DNA of 64,000 nt, taken from the NCBI GenBank assembly GCA_900317845.1, contig ONII01000005.1:62001-126000 (forward strand), given 5' to 3'. Both the position numbers and the translations under genes were made by a program. Each line of letters begins with the position of its first letter. The stretch's first letter is position 1. Source of the stretch: an uncultured Bacteroidales bacterium. GTDB lineage: Bacteria; Bacteroidota; Bacteroidia; Bacteroidales; UBA932. Under the pieces are notes generated by a model that was given only the letters and a program-made list of their open reading frames with translations, did no database searches and was not told where the DNA came from. Positions 23,534-32,834 of the stretch are shown here, one piece after another.

Positions 23534-26326
23534 TTACAGCACGTCCTTCAGGAAGGGACCGGTAACAGAATGGGGGTCCAGGGCTAACTCTTCCGGAGTG
23601 CCCTGGGCCACTATTTTTCCGCCCAGGCGGCCGCCGGAGGGGCCCATGTCAAAGACGTAGTCCATGGATTTGAGCACGTCCAGGTTGTGCTCGATGACAA
23701 TCACCGTGTTGCCGGCGTCCACCAGGCGCTGGAGCACGCCCAGGAGCACGTTGATGTCCTCGAAGTGAAGGCCCGTGGTGGGCTCGTCCAAGATATACAG
23801 CGTTTTTCCGGTGGACGGGCGGGACAGTTCCGCGGCCAGTTTCATGCGCTGGCTCTCGCCGCCGGACAGGGTGACGGCGCTCTGCCCCAGGTGAATGTAG
23901 CCCAGGCCGACATCGACCAGGGCCTTTAACTTGGCGGCGATGCGGGGAACGGGTTTGAAGAACTCATAGGCCTCACTGATGGGCATTTCCAGGACGTCGT
24001 TGATGCTTTTGCCCTTGTATTTCACCGCCAGGGTTTCTTCCTTGTAGCGCTTGCCGCCGCAGACCTCACAGGCCACGTGCACGGACGGCAGGAAATTCAT
24101 TTCAATGACCTTGATGCCTGCGCCCTTGCATTCCTCGCAGCGGCCGCCGGGCACGTTGAAGGAGAACATGCCCGCCTTGTAGCCGCGCACCTTGGCATCC
24201 TGCGTTTCCTCAAAAAGCGCCCGGATGTCGTTGAACACGGCCGTAAAGGTGGCCGGGTTGGAGCGGGGCGTGCGGCCGATAGGGCTCTGGTCTATCTCGA
24301 TGAGCTTGTCAATATGCTCCACGCCCTCGATGGCCTTGTACGGCAGAGGACGCTCCTTGGAACGGTAGAACTTTTGCTTGAGGATGGGCATGAGGGTCTC
24401 GTTCACCAGCGAGCTTTTGCCGGATCCGGAGAGGCCCGCCACGCCAATGAGGCAGCCCAGCGGAAAGCGAACGTCCACGTCCTTGAGGTTGTTCCCCGTA
24501 GCGCCCTTGAGCGTGAGGAAAAGACCGTTTCCCTTGCGGCGCAGGGCCGGAACGGGAATGGACCGCTTCCCTTGCAGGTAATCCAGCGTTACGGACGGGC
24601 CGATGACCGCATGCGCTGCGGTATCGGCATCCATCTTTTTGCCTTTCAGAAGCGTTTGCAGCGGGGCATTCAGGCACACGTGGCCGCCATGCTCGCCGGC
24701 GCCGGGGCCCACGTCCACCAGCCAGTCTGCGCTGAGCATGGTTTCTGCGTCGTGCTCCACCACCATTACGGAGTTGCCCTCGTCCCGGAGGGCCTTGAGG
24801 GAAGCAATGAGTTTGCGGTTGTCCTTCTGGTGCAGGCCGATAGAAGGCTCGTCCAGAATATACAGCACATTCACCAGTTTGGAGCCAATTTGCGTGGCCA
24901 GGCGGATGCGCTGACTCTCGCCGCCGGAGAGCGATCCCGTGGGCCGGTCCAGCGACAGGTAGTCCAGGCCCACATCCAGCATGAACTGCACGCGTTCCCG
25001 GAGCTCCTTCAAGATGTCCCGCGACACGTTTTTCTCCCGCTGGTTGAAGCCTTCCGGGATGGTATCCAGCCACTTACGCAGCTCCGTCATTTCCATGGCG
25101 GCTACCTCCGGGATGGTCTTGCCGTCCACCCGAAAGCAAAGGGCCTCCGCATTCAGGCGTGTGCCCTTACAGACGGGACAGGTGACGGTATCCTCAATGT
25201 TGTCGATAACCCCGCCCCAGCTTTCCATCTCCGTGAGGTTGCCCTCTCCCACGCGGAAAAGGTCCTCGGAGCCAAATACGAGGAGGCTCACTACCTCGTC
25301 CGGGAGGGCGTCGATGGGGTCGTACAAACTGAAATTGTATTTGCGGGCGATGGCACGGATGATGTCGAATTTACGGTTTTCCCGCACCTTCCCCAGCGGC
25401 ACGATGCCACCGTCTGCGACGGACTTGCTGCGGTCCGGAATGATGGTGTCCATGTTCACGTCCACAATGGTCCCGAGGCCCTTGCAATGGGGGCAATAGC
25501 CCTGCGGCGAGTTGAAGGAGAAGCTGTGCGGCTGCGGTTCCTGCAGGGACAGGCCGCTCTCCGGGTCCACCAGGTGCTTGGAATAGTGGGAAAGGGAGCC
25601 GGTTTCCTGGTCCAGGATGGCAACGGAGCCCTTGCCCAGATTCAGGGCGCGGCTCACGGATTCCCGCACGCGGCGGTCGTCCCCGGCGGCGGGCTTGAGC
25701 CGGTCCACCACCAGTTCTATGAAGTGGGGCTTGTATCGGTCCAGTGCCGTAACGCTTTGCAGCTCAAGGATTTCTCCGTCTATACGCACTTCCGTGTAGC
25801 CGCGTTTGCGCATTTGGTCGAAGAGTTCCCGGTAGTGACCTTTTCGGCCCCGGATAAGCGGTGCGAGGAGGTAGCATTTGCGGCCGCTGTACTGGCTCAT
25901 GATGAGGTCCACGATCTGGGCGTCCGTATAGCGGACCATCTCCCGGCCGCTTTCCGGGGAATAGGCCCGGGAGCCTTTGGCATACAGCAGGCGCAGGAAG
26001 TCGTAGATTTCCGTGATGGTGCCCACCGTGGAACGGGGGTTGTTGCCGGTGGTTTTCTGCTCGATGGCAATGATGGGGCTCAGGCCGGTAATTTCCTCTA
26101 CCTCAGGCTTTTCCAGGATGCCCATGAAGTGCTTGGCATAGGTGGACAGGGTGTCCATGTAGCGACGCTGGCCCTCTGCGTAAATGGTGTCAAAGGCCAG
26201 CGAACTTTTTCCCGACCCGCTTAGCCCGGTCACCACCACAAATTCCCCCCTGGGAATGGCTACATCCATGTTTTTGAGGTTGTTGGCCCGGGCGCCCCGC
26301 ACCTGTATGTACTCTTTCTTTGCCAT
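23534..26326 (-). CDS. uvrA: Excinuclease ABC subunit A
   Basis: 930 residues from the ATG at 26326 ([17 protein letters not shown]). It is a double ABC ATPase with Walker A loops GLSGSGKSS in each half and LSGGESQR signatures in both. Zinc-finger cysteines are seen in [15 protein letters not shown] and in CEECKGAG with CEVCGGKRY. UvrA recognises bulky DNA lesions and loads UvrB. It stands alone here. A -7 element on the minus strand lies only 6 bases from the ATG. Confidence 0.96.
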   Translation of the reverse strand: MAKKEYIQVRGARANNLKNMDVAIPRGEFVVVTGLSGSGKSSLAFDTIYAEGQRRYMDTLSTYAKHFMGILEKPEVEEITGLSPIIAIEQKTTGNNPRSTVGTITEIYDFLRLLYAKGSRAYSPESGREMVRYTDAQIVDLIMSQYSGRKCYLLAPLIRGRKGHYRELFDQMRKRGYTEVRIDGEILELQSVTALDRYKPHFIELVVDRLKPAAGDDRRVRESVSRALNLGKGSVAILDQETGSLSHYSKHLVDPESGLSLQEPQPHSFSFNSPQGYCPHCKGLGTIVDVNMDTIIPDRSKSVADGGIVPLGKVRENRKFDIIRAIARKYNFSLYDPIDALPDEVVSLLVFGSEDLFRVGEGNLTEMESWGGVIDNIEDTVTCPVCKGTRLNAEALCFRVDGKTIPEVAAMEMTELRKWLDTIPEGFNQREKNVSRDILKELRERVQFMLDVGLDYLSLDRPTGSLSGGESQRIRLATQIGSKLVNVLYILDEPSIGLHQKDNRKLIASLKALRDEGNSVMVVEHDAETMLSADWLVDVGPGAGEHGGHVCLNAPLQTLLKGKKMDADTAAHAVIGPSVTLDYLQGKRSIPVPALRRKGNGLFLTLKGATGNNLKDVDVRFPLGCLIGVAGLSGSGKSSLVNETLMPILKQKFYRSKERPLPYKAIEGVEHIDKLIEIDQSPIGRTPRSNPATFTAVFNDIRALFEETQDAKVRGYKAGMFSFNVPGGRCEECKGAGIKVIEMNFLPSVHVACEVCGGKRYKEETLAVKYKGKSINDVLEMPISEAYEFFKPVPRIAAKLKALVDVGLGYIHLGQSAVTLSGGESQRMKLAAELSRPSTGKTLYILDEPTTGLHFEDINVLLGVLQRLVDAGNTVIVIEHNLDVLKSMDYVFDMGPSGGRLGGKIVAQGTPEELALDPHSVTGPFLKDVL

Positions 26327-26332
26327 AGACCA

Positions 26333-26340
26333 CAAAGATA
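26333..26340 (-). promoter_or_regulatory. -7 element of uvrA
   Basis: TATCTTTG on the minus strand ends 6 bases before the uvrA ATG. No TTTG is found at the expected -33 distance. Confidence 0.6.
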
Positions 26341-26425
26341 CGAAGAATTTGCCGAACCTTGTGAAAAAGCATAAAATATCCTAATCAGCGTTCCTATTAT
26401 ACTGAATCGTCCCAATTCGAAGCCC

Positions 26426-26433
26426 TAACTTTG
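26426..26433 (+). promoter_or_regulatory. -7 element of the TonB-dependent receptor
   Basis: TAACTTTG ends 8 bases before the ATG at 26442; no clear -33 element. Confidence 0.55.
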
Positions 26434-26441
26434 CAAACCTT

Positions 26442-28598
26442 ATGATATTGGCGGCCCTCATATCCTTTTTTCTGTCTACGCCCATCGACACGCTGGCGCC
26501 TTCGTATGCTACGGCGGCCAAGGAGGAAATGCCCGTTGGGGCGGCTGTGACGACGGTTTCGGCCCTGCAACTGAAGCAGTACGGCGTGAACAATCCCAAG
26601 GATCTGCAGGCGCTGGTGCCGGGCGTGCATCTGCCGGACTACGGCGCCTCCCTTACCTCGTCCATCTACGTGCGCGGCTTTGGCTCGCGCATGGAAAACC
26701 CGGTGATCGGCCTGTATGTGGACGATTTCCCTATCCTGGACAAGAACAGCTATGACCTGGACTACCTGGACCTTGCGTCCGTGAAGTTTTTGCACGGTCC
26801 GCAGGGCACCGCGTATGGCCGCAATGCCCTGTTTGGCGTACTGTCCGTCCGGACGCAGGCACCTGCCAGAGAGGAGATGCTACGCGCCCGGCTGGAGTAC
26901 GGCCTGGCCCACCATGTGCGGGCGCAGGTGTCCTGGCACCACGGGGAACATGCCTTCAGTCTGGGCTACAGGCACTCCAGAGGCTGGTTCAAGAACGAAT
27001 TCAAGGATGCCTGGGCCGATCCCTACAATGGCGGACAGCTCCGCTGGCGCTGGGACCGCAGATTGTCGGCAAGGTGGCAGATGAGTAACCTCCTGCAGGC
27101 GGGTCTGTCGGCCGAGGGCGGCTTTGCCTATGGCCTCTGGAAGGACGGCGTGCAGCATCCGGTAAGTTACAATGACGAAGGCAGTTATCGGCGCATCACT
27201 GTCCTGGAAGGCTTTAAGCTGCGGTATCTGGGAGAGAAGGTGCAGGTGGACGGCATTGCCTCGCTCCAATTCCTGGCCGACCGCATGCGCATGGACCAGG
27301 ACTATACGCCCCGGAGCATCTTCACCCTGCAGCAGGGGCAGCTGAGCCCTGCGCATACGGTGGAGTTCATTGTTCGTCCGGTCCGCGAATTTGCGCACTG
27401 GAAGCCCGTGAGCGGGGTTTTCGCCTTTTTCAAATACAACCGCATGGAGGCGCCGGTCCTGTTCAAGCGCGACGGCATCCAAAGCCTCATCCTGGACAAT
27501 GCCAACAAGGGCATTCCGGAGAGTATCGGCACGCTGGATATTCCTGATAATGAATTTCTTATCGGCAGTAACTTTGACATTTGCACCTGGAACGTGGCGC
27601 TTTACCATGAGTCGCACTTCCCGGTGGGCAAATGGCAGTTCACCGCCGGACTCCGGCTGGACTACGAAGGTGCGCTCATGGCCTATGACTGCACCGCTTC
27701 CCTCCATTACCAGCTCATCGGCATGATGAGCGCAGTCCGCCCCTTTACCGACCGGTACAGCGGTACCCTTTCCCATGGCGTCCCGGTACTCCTCCCCAAG
27801 CTCGCTGTCACGTACAACGGGTTTCCTTATACCAGGATATACACATCGGCCACCAAAGGGTACCGCGCGGGCGGTTTTAATACGCAAATCTTCTCCGACA
27901 TCCTCCAGAACCGCCTCATGAATGGCATGATGGCCGATTTAGGCGTGCACCTGGATAACGGCAGCGTCTCCATGGGCGCCGACCGCACGGAGTATAAGCC
28001 GGAAGAAGCATGGAACTTTGAGCTGGGCTTCAGCTTCCACAAGGGCGGTTTCAGTGCCGATGCCAGCGCGTTCTACATTACGGCGCTCCGCCAGCAGCTT
28101 ACGGTGTTCCCTCCCGGCATGTCCACCGGCCGCATGATGACCAACGCCGGCAAAAGCCGCAGTTACGGGGTCGAGGCCCAGGTCAGTTACAACCACGGCG
28201 GGTTTATGGCCCATGCCGCCTATGGATGGAACAATGCCCGCTTCACGGAATACGTGGACGGAGATGCCAACTATGCCGGGAATCGCATTCCCTACAGCCC
28301 GGCCCATACGCTCTTTGCCGCCCTGGGCTATCATTGGAGCAAGGTGAGCCTCCAGGCCCACATGCGCGGAATCGGCCCCATTGCCTGGAACGAGGAGAAC
28401 GCGCTGGTGGAGCCTTTTTATGTGACGTTGGGTGCCCGGGCCAGCGTTTCCATCGGCCGCGTACTCTTGTACCTGGAAGGAGAAAACCTTACCAATACGC
28501 GCTACAAAGCCTTTTACTTTAAATCTATGGGGAACGACTTTTTCCAGCTGGGAAAACCCATCAGCCTGCACGTAGGAATTCAAATTCGCATCATATGA
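26442..28598 (+). CDS. TonB-dependent outer-membrane receptor
   Basis: 718 residues. A short signal sequence is followed directly by a plug domain (about 35-140) with LQALVPGVHLPDYG, SSIYVRGFGSRM and HGPQGTAYGRNALFG. The remaining 570 residues are a 22-strand type barrel ending in an aromatic-rich C-terminus. There is no N-terminal carboxypeptidase-like domain and no SusD partner, so it is not a SusC type. A siderophore, vitamin or metal-complex transporter is more likely. Its stop overlaps the ATG of a small lipoprotein by 4 bases, suggesting the two work together. Confidence 0.82.
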   Translation: MILAALISFFLSTPIDTLAPSYATAAKEEMPVGAAVTTVSALQLKQYGVNNPKDLQALVPGVHLPDYGASLTSSIYVRGFGSRMENPVIGLYVDDFPILDKNSYDLDYLDLASVKFLHGPQGTAYGRNALFGVLSVRTQAPAREEMLRARLEYGLAHHVRAQVSWHHGEHAFSLGYRHSRGWFKNEFKDAWADPYNGGQLRWRWDRRLSARWQMSNLLQAGLSAEGGFAYGLWKDGVQHPVSYNDEGSYRRITVLEGFKLRYLGEKVQVDGIASLQFLADRMRMDQDYTPRSIFTLQQGQLSPAHTVEFIVRPVREFAHWKPVSGVFAFFKYNRMEAPVLFKRDGIQSLILDNANKGIPESIGTLDIPDNEFLIGSNFDICTWNVALYHESHFPVGKWQFTAGLRLDYEGALMAYDCTASLHYQLIGMMSAVRPFTDRYSGTLSHGVPVLLPKLAVTYNGFPYTRIYTSATKGYRAGGFNTQIFSDILQNRLMNGMMADLGVHLDNGSVSMGADRTEYKPEEAWNFELGFSFHKGGFSADASAFYITALRQQLTVFPPGMSTGRMMTNAGKSRSYGVEAQVSYNHGGFMAHAAYGWNNARFTEYVDGDANYAGNRIPYSPAHTLFAALGYHWSKVSLQAHMRGIGPIAWNEENALVEPFYVTLGARASVSIGRVLLYLEGENLTNTRYKAFYFKSMGNDFFQLGKPISLHVGIQIRII

Positions 28599-29035
28599 AA
28601 AAACTCATTTATCTGATTAGCCTGCTGGGCCTTCTTGCCTGTAACAAAAATACTGTTCCTGTCGACTATTCCGTGGGCCTTCACTACAAAGGCTCCGTAT
28701 GGGTGGAGTACAACGGTGGGAGCTACGAGAACAAGGATATTGAGGTGAATTTCACGCTCTCGGAGGACGGGAAATCGGCCGATATCCGGATGAACAACAT
28801 CCGTTTTGTGCCCCAGATGCCCGTCACCGTAACGACGGTTCTCCCCGTCAAGGTCAGCGGTAGCGGCAACAGCTACACGTTCTCCGCGCACGGCGTGTAT
28901 CCCCACTCTCCCGCCGGTGTGGAGCAGCAAAAGTACCTCATCAACAACCTCAGCGGCATGGTCACCGGCAACATGCTCAGTTTCTCCCTCTTCTTCGGGG
29001 ACTATCCCACCCGCTTCACCGGATCCCGGCAGTAG
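28595..29035 (+). CDS. Small lipoprotein coupled to the TonB-dependent receptor
   Basis: 146 residues. The lipobox is LLGLLACNK (Cys16). The mature part (about 25-146) is predicted all-beta, with alternating patterns such as KDIEVNFTLSEDGKSADIRM and GMVTGNMLSFSLFFGDYP. This is compatible with a calycin-like barrel. The ATGA overlap with the receptor gene implies translational coupling and a role in the same uptake system, perhaps as a surface ligand-binding protein. The ligand is unknown. Confidence 0.6.
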   Translation: MKKLIYLISLLGLLACNKNTVPVDYSVGLHYKGSVWVEYNGGSYENKDIEVNFTLSEDGKSADIRMNNIRFVPQMPVTVTTVLPVKVSGSGNSYTFSAHGVYPHSPAGVEQQKYLINNLSGMVTGNMLSFSLFFGDYPTRFTGSRQ

Positions 29036-29107
29036 TGGTTCCGCCACAGAGGAAGTAGGAAACGCCCATCCCGTACGGAGGAGTAGTGGAAAACCAATAT
29101 TTTTTGT

Positions 29108-29115
29108 ACCTTTGT
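29108..29115 (+). promoter_or_regulatory. -7 element of the serpin gene
   Basis: TACCTTTG, 59 bases upstream of the serpin ATG at 29175; a -33 match is not evident. Confidence 0.5.
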
Positions 29116-29174
29116 GCAAGCAAGGATTCGTCCCTGTTGGGGTTTTATGAGTGAACTGTAAATTGAACTGAACG

Positions 29175-30524
29175 ATGAAAAAGGGTTTTGTTTATGCTGT
29201 TGTCTGCCTGTTGGCTGTTGTGGCATGCTCAAAGGTGCCGGTGAACGTAAAGAATCCAATCACCATCTCATCGCCCAGCCCCACTGAGCAAGTGAACGTA
29301 AAGAATCCAATCACCATCTCATCGCCAAGCCCCACCGAGCAAATAACCAAAGTGGAGCTCTCCGACGCCCAGAAGGGGTATGTGCAGGCGGGAAACGCCA
29401 TGGCCTTCCGCTTCCTCAAGCAGCTCTACCAGGGAAAGAATCTGATTTGCTCTCCCCTCAGCCTCCAATATGCCCTGGCCATGACGGCCAATGGGGCTAG
29501 CGGCGAGACGCTGCAGGAGATTATTGACTTCCTGGGCTATGGGGACGAGGGCATGGACGCGCTCAATGCCTACAGCAAAATCCTGCTGGAACAGCTTCCG
29601 GCGGTAGATCTGGATATCACCCTGAAGGTAACGGACGCCCTGCTGGTGAACGATGAGTTTCCGCTGCTCCCGTCCTTTAAACAAGCCATGGAGGAAACCT
29701 ACTACGCAGCAGTGGACAACATGGATTTTTCCGACCCGGCGCAAGTGGCGGCCCGCATCAACGAGTGGGCCGGCAGGAACACCAACGGATTTATCGACAA
29801 GGTACTGGAAGCGGACGAGATTTCTGAAGATGCCGTTGCCTTCCTGATGAATGCGCTGTACTTCAAGGCCCAATGGGCAGGAAGCGCACATGATCCCATG
29901 TTCTTGGAAAGGAGTACCACCGAAGGGGACTTTACCCTGTCTAGCGGAACGAAGAGCAAGGTAAAGATGATGCGCAACATGGACTATCACCGCTATGCGC
30001 CCATGGACGGGTTCACCGTACTGGCATTGCCCTACGCCAACCGGAAGTTCTACATGTACTTCCTGCTTCCGGACGATAATAACCTGGAAGGATTACTGGA
30101 GAAACTGCAACGCACCTCCTGGGAGGAGATTCAGCAAAGCTTCCGGTCGGATGCCGAGGTCTATGTCAGACTTCCCAAGTTCGACATAGAAAACAAATTC
30201 AATTTGAACGAAACCCTGAAGGCGATGGGTATCAATCGTGCCTTCCGGGCCGGCATGGCTCAGTTTGACCGGATGTTTGCCCCGAAAGAGGAGGAATATT
30301 ATTATTGGATAGGGAAAGTGATCCAAAAGGCGCGTATTTCCGTGGCCGAGTGGGGTACGGAAGCCGCCGCCGTCACTGTTGTAGAAATGGAAGCAGCAAC
30401 GGAGGCCGGTCCGGGTGAAGAGCCCAAGCGGGTCTATTTCTATGCCGACCATCCCTTTGTATTCGCCATCGGGGAATCCACCTCCGGCACCATCCTCTTC
30501 GAGGGCGTCTTTTCCGGGGAATAA
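29175..30524 (+). CDS. Serpin-family protease inhibitor lipoprotein
   Basis: 449 residues. A lipoprotein signal (VVACSK, Cys18) is followed by a duplicated 17-residue segment starting VNVKNPITISSPSP. The serpin fold starts near residue 65 and keeps LICSPLSLQYALAMTANGA, NALYFKAQW and the C-terminal HPFVFAIGESTSGTILFEG. The reactive-loop hinge is GTEAAAVTVVEM, with small residues as in inhibitory serpins. The loop after it is long and acidic. As a surface lipoprotein it could protect the cell against host or competitor serine proteases. The target protease cannot be read from the loop. Confidence 0.87.
   Translation: MKKGFVYAVVCLLAVVACSKVPVNVKNPITISSPSPTEQVNVKNPITISSPSPTEQITKVELSDAQKGYVQAGNAMAFRFLKQLYQGKNLICSPLSLQYALAMTANGASGETLQEIIDFLGYGDEGMDALNAYSKILLEQLPAVDLDITLKVTDALLVNDEFPLLPSFKQAMEETYYAAVDNMDFSDPAQVAARINEWAGRNTNGFIDKVLEADEISEDAVAFLMNALYFKAQWAGSAHDPMFLERSTTEGDFTLSSGTKSKVKMMRNMDYHRYAPMDGFTVLALPYANRKFYMYFLLPDDNNLEGLLEKLQRTSWEEIQQSFRSDAEVYVRLPKFDIENKFNLNETLKAMGINRAFRAGMAQFDRMFAPKEEEYYYWIGKVIQKARISVAEWGTEAAAVTVVEMEAATEAGPGEEPKRVYFYADHPFVFAIGESTSGTILFEGVFSGE
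29241..29342 (+). repeat. 51-base tandem duplication in the serpin gene
   Basis: Positions 29241-29291 and 29292-29342 are the same 51 bases with about two differences. They encode two copies of a Pro/Ser-rich tether between the lipidated Cys and the serpin fold. The near identity indicates a recent event or active length variation. Confidence 0.88.
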
Positions 30525-30546
30525 TCGGCCCCGGGCTCTGAATCCG

Positions 30547-31164
30547 TCACCGGCTGCTTCCTGAAGGACGGGCTGTCGGTTGTCTGTTCCCTGCCGGTAC
30601 CGCGACTTCGTGGCCATTGATGAAGGTGGTTTTTCCTTTGTACCAGGCGCGGCTGCCAAAAAAGAAGGGAAGGTGCCGGATGCACCACTCCTGCCAGGCC
30701 GGAAGTTTTTCCCGCTCGAATTCGAGGGCAAGGGACTTGGCAAACTGCTCCATGGCCAGCTTTTGCCTTTCCGCCTCCCGCTCTTCGGGGCTCACATACC
30801 CTTCCGGCATTCCCAGTTTGTCGGGCAGCATTCTGCTTGCCGAGTAATAGTATTCCTCCAGGACGGGTTCGTTCACAGCCCGCAGCTGCTCTTCATACTG
30901 GTGGTCGATGAAATCCCGAACCTGAAAAAGAAGGTCGATCCCTGCTTGGATGGGCTTTTCGAGCGTGCCTATAGTGATGCTCTGGAGACTGTCGGCCTGC
31001 TCGATGGAGAGCACCTTGTCGCGCTGGGCCATCTGGATATACTGCCTGTTTTCCTGCAAGAGAACCTGTTCCTTCAGGACAAGGGAATCGGTCTCCTGGG
31101 CCAGCGCGCTCCAAGCGGATACCGCTAGGCTCACAGGTACAAGTATAAGGCACATTCGGTTCAT
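30547..31164 (-). CDS. Exported protein of unknown function
   Basis: 205 residues. A signal peptide (LILVPVSLAVSAWSALAQ) is followed by a mostly helical protein rich in Gln, Glu and Leu. A region near 150-175 is rich in Trp/Phe (AWQEWCIRHLPFFFGSRAWY). The C-terminus NRQPTARPSGSSR is disordered. I do not recognise the family. It converges on the serpin gene with a 22-base gap and diverges from the hipB promoter. Confidence 0.55.
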   Translation of the reverse strand: MNRMCLILVPVSLAVSAWSALAQETDSLVLKEQVLLQENRQYIQMAQRDKVLSIEQADSLQSITIGTLEKPIQAGIDLLFQVRDFIDHQYEEQLRAVNEPVLEEYYYSASRMLPDKLGMPEGYVSPEEREAERQKLAMEQFAKSLALEFEREKLPAWQEWCIRHLPFFFGSRAWYKGKTTFINGHEVAVPAGNRQPTARPSGSSR

Positions 31165-31274
31165 GCGGGCAGGAATAAACGCCTGCTACAAAACAAATTG
31201 CGTGCCTTCCTGTCATGCCCGGCGGTCCTAAGATCCCAAAGCTTAGATGAAAGTATAAAATAGTAAACTTTTTA

Positions 31275-31304
31275 TTGTTATTTCGGACAGAATGCCTATA
31301 TTTG
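31275..31304 (+). promoter_or_regulatory. hipBST promoter
   Basis: TTG at 31275-31277 and TATATTTG at 31297-31304 are 19 bases apart. The element lies inside an apparent upstream extension of the hipB frame, which argues for the ATG at 31334 as the real start. Confidence 0.7.
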
Positions 31305-31314
31305 CAATCGAAAA

Positions 31315-31330
31315 GTATAATATATTATAC
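31315..31330. promoter_or_regulatory. Perfect 16-bp palindrome, probable HipB operator
   Basis: GTATAATATATTATAC is its own reverse complement. It sits between the -7 element and the hipB ATG, over the expected transcription start, where bound HipB would block initiation. HipB proteins are known to autoregulate through palindromes of this kind. Confidence 0.7.
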
Positions 31331-31333
31331 CTA

Positions 31334-31543
31334 ATGCGTATAGGTGAAGAAATAAAAGAGCGCAGAAAAGTACTTTCCATTTCCCAAAGCGATTTGGCTG
31401 AGATGGCAGGTGTTTCCCTTGCCACCGTGAAAAACATTGAGAGGAGCACTGGAAATCCCTCTTTCGAGACCGTTGCCAAGTTGCTTGAGGTTCTTGGAAT
31501 GGAGGTTGTATTCAAGGTTCGTAATCCTTTTGACCAAGCATGA
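31334..31543 (+). CDS. hipB: HipB-like antitoxin / XRE regulator
   Basis: 69 residues, a single XRE helix-turn-helix: ISQSDLAEMAGVSLATV followed by KNIERSTGNPSFETV. It ends VVFKVRNPFDQA. It is the DNA-binding, autoregulating component of the three-gene module. Its stop overlaps the next start (ATGA at 31540). The frame is open upstream to 31292, but that would place codons over the promoter. Confidence 0.85.
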   Translation: MRIGEEIKERRKVLSISQSDLAEMAGVSLATVKNIERSTGNPSFETVAKLLEVLGMEVVFKVRNPFDQA

Positions 31544-31866
31544 GACAACTGGCCGTTTATCAGAACAATTGCCTGGCCGGGATTCTGACGGAAAAAACTC
31601 CCGGGAGAGGCTTTGTCTTTGCCTACGACAAGGAGTACCTGTCTATGGGCAGGCCCCCCATCTCTGTAACCCTGCCTTTGAGAGAGATGCCCTATGAGTC
31701 CGATGCCTTGTTTTCGTTTTTCGAGAACATGATTCCCGAGGGCGCCAACCGGAAAATGATTTGCCGGTCCGGAAAGATTGATGAAAGTGATTTTTTCGGG
31801 ATGCTTATGGCTTTGGCCGGGAAAGACGCGATAGGAGCTGTAAATCTGCGTAGCATAGAGCAATGA
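31540..31866 (+). CDS. hipS: HipS-like protein (stand-alone HipA N-terminal subdomain)
   Basis: 108 residues corresponding to the N-subdomain 1 that forms the start of single-chain HipA. Recognisable are GILTEKTPGRGFVFAYD, YLSMGRPPISVTLPLRE and FFENMIPEGANR. In the E. coli O127 HipBST system the equivalent separate protein HipS is the antitoxin for the HipT kinase. The same role is inferred here from gene order and length. It overlaps hipB by 4 bases and hipT by 4 bases. Confidence 0.82.
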   Translation: MRQLAVYQNNCLAGILTEKTPGRGFVFAYDKEYLSMGRPPISVTLPLREMPYESDALFSFFENMIPEGANRKMICRSGKIDESDFFGMLMALAGKDAIGAVNLRSIEQ

Positions 31867-32834
31867 TGGAAGCGTTTTCCACATATAGTCCCAAGGTCAT
31901 CAGGACGTTGTTCTCCGGGAAGAGGGTATCTCCTTTCCTGGATTTCAGCATCGAAGGCCTCAAGAAATCGGATGCTGCCCAGGCTGCAGGCCGACTATCC
32001 GTGTCGGGTGTTCAAGAGAAGTTTCCAGCTGTTGTCGACAAGGGAGTTATCCGACTAGCAAAGGAAGGCGAACGGTCAACGCATATCCTGAAACCGGCCC
32101 CTTGGGATGAAACCATCGCGACACGCAAGCATATCCCCGCCAATGAGCATCTAACCATGCAAATCGCCTCCCAGGTATATGGCATAACGACGGCCGATAA
32201 CGGGCTTTGCTTTTCCGCAGACGGGCAGGTGGTCTATATTACCCGCCGGTTTGACATCCTGCCGGATGGCAGCAAAGCGGAAATGGAAGATTTTGCATCC
32301 GTGCTGGGTAAACGGGAATCGGAGGATGGTCTGAACTTCAAGTACTCAGGTTGCTACGAGGACATCGCAGACGGTATCAAGACGCATGTAGTAGCCTGGA
32401 TGGTGGACATGGAAAGGTTCTTGGACCTGGTTGTGTTCAACTATATCTATGGGAATGGCGACGATCACCTGAAGAATTTCTCGCTTATCCGCAGCGGAGA
32501 AGACTACCGGCTGGCCCCTGCCTATGACCTGATAAATACGAGCCTACACGTTAACGGAGACGATTTCGGGCTGGATGGGGGCTTGTCCAGGCACATGTTC
32601 AGGAGCGATATTTATGACAAGACGGGGCATCCTTGCCGGAAAGACTTTGAGACATTCGGCACGTTGATTGGGCTCCGCGAGTCACGTGTGAAAAAACTGC
32701 TGGACCGCTATACCGTACTCCCGGATGCCTCTCTAACCTTGGTCGGACAATCTTTGCTCCCGGAGAAATACAAGCGTCTGTACCTCAGGATTGTCAAAGA
32801 ACGGACAGCGCGTTTTTCCCGTCTGTCAGAATAG
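31863..32834 (+). CDS. hipT: HipT-like serine/threonine kinase toxin
   Basis: 323 residues, a HipA-fold kinase without the N-terminal subdomain. The Gly-rich loop RLSVSGVQEK carries an S-x-S motif (Ser46, Ser48), the pair autophosphorylated in HipT proteins. The catalytic loop is YIYGNGDDHLKN (Asp200), and the metal site is APAYDLINT (Asp222). HipA phosphorylates glutamyl-tRNA synthetase and HipT of E. coli phosphorylates tryptophanyl-tRNA synthetase; the substrate here is unknown. All catalytic residues appear intact, so the toxin should be active. Confidence 0.87.
   Translation: MMEAFSTYSPKVIRTLFSGKRVSPFLDFSIEGLKKSDAAQAAGRLSVSGVQEKFPAVVDKGVIRLAKEGERSTHILKPAPWDETIATRKHIPANEHLTMQIASQVYGITTADNGLCFSADGQVVYITRRFDILPDGSKAEMEDFASVLGKRESEDGLNFKYSGCYEDIADGIKTHVVAWMVDMERFLDLVVFNYIYGNGDDHLKNFSLIRSGEDYRLAPAYDLINTSLHVNGDDFGLDGGLSRHMFRSDIYDKTGHPCRKDFETFGTLIGLRESRVKKLLDRYTVLPDASLTLVGQSLLPEKYKRLYLRIVKERTARFSRLSE

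Noticed and set aside
23294-23587. 97-codon frame between the DUF1573 gene and uvrA
   Set aside because: It crosses the REPIN-like repeat and the uvrA 3' end, and has no recognisable protein features.
29241-29342. Assembly artefact as an explanation for the 51-base duplication in the serpin gene
   Set aside because: The two copies differ at about two positions, which a simple assembly duplication would not produce.
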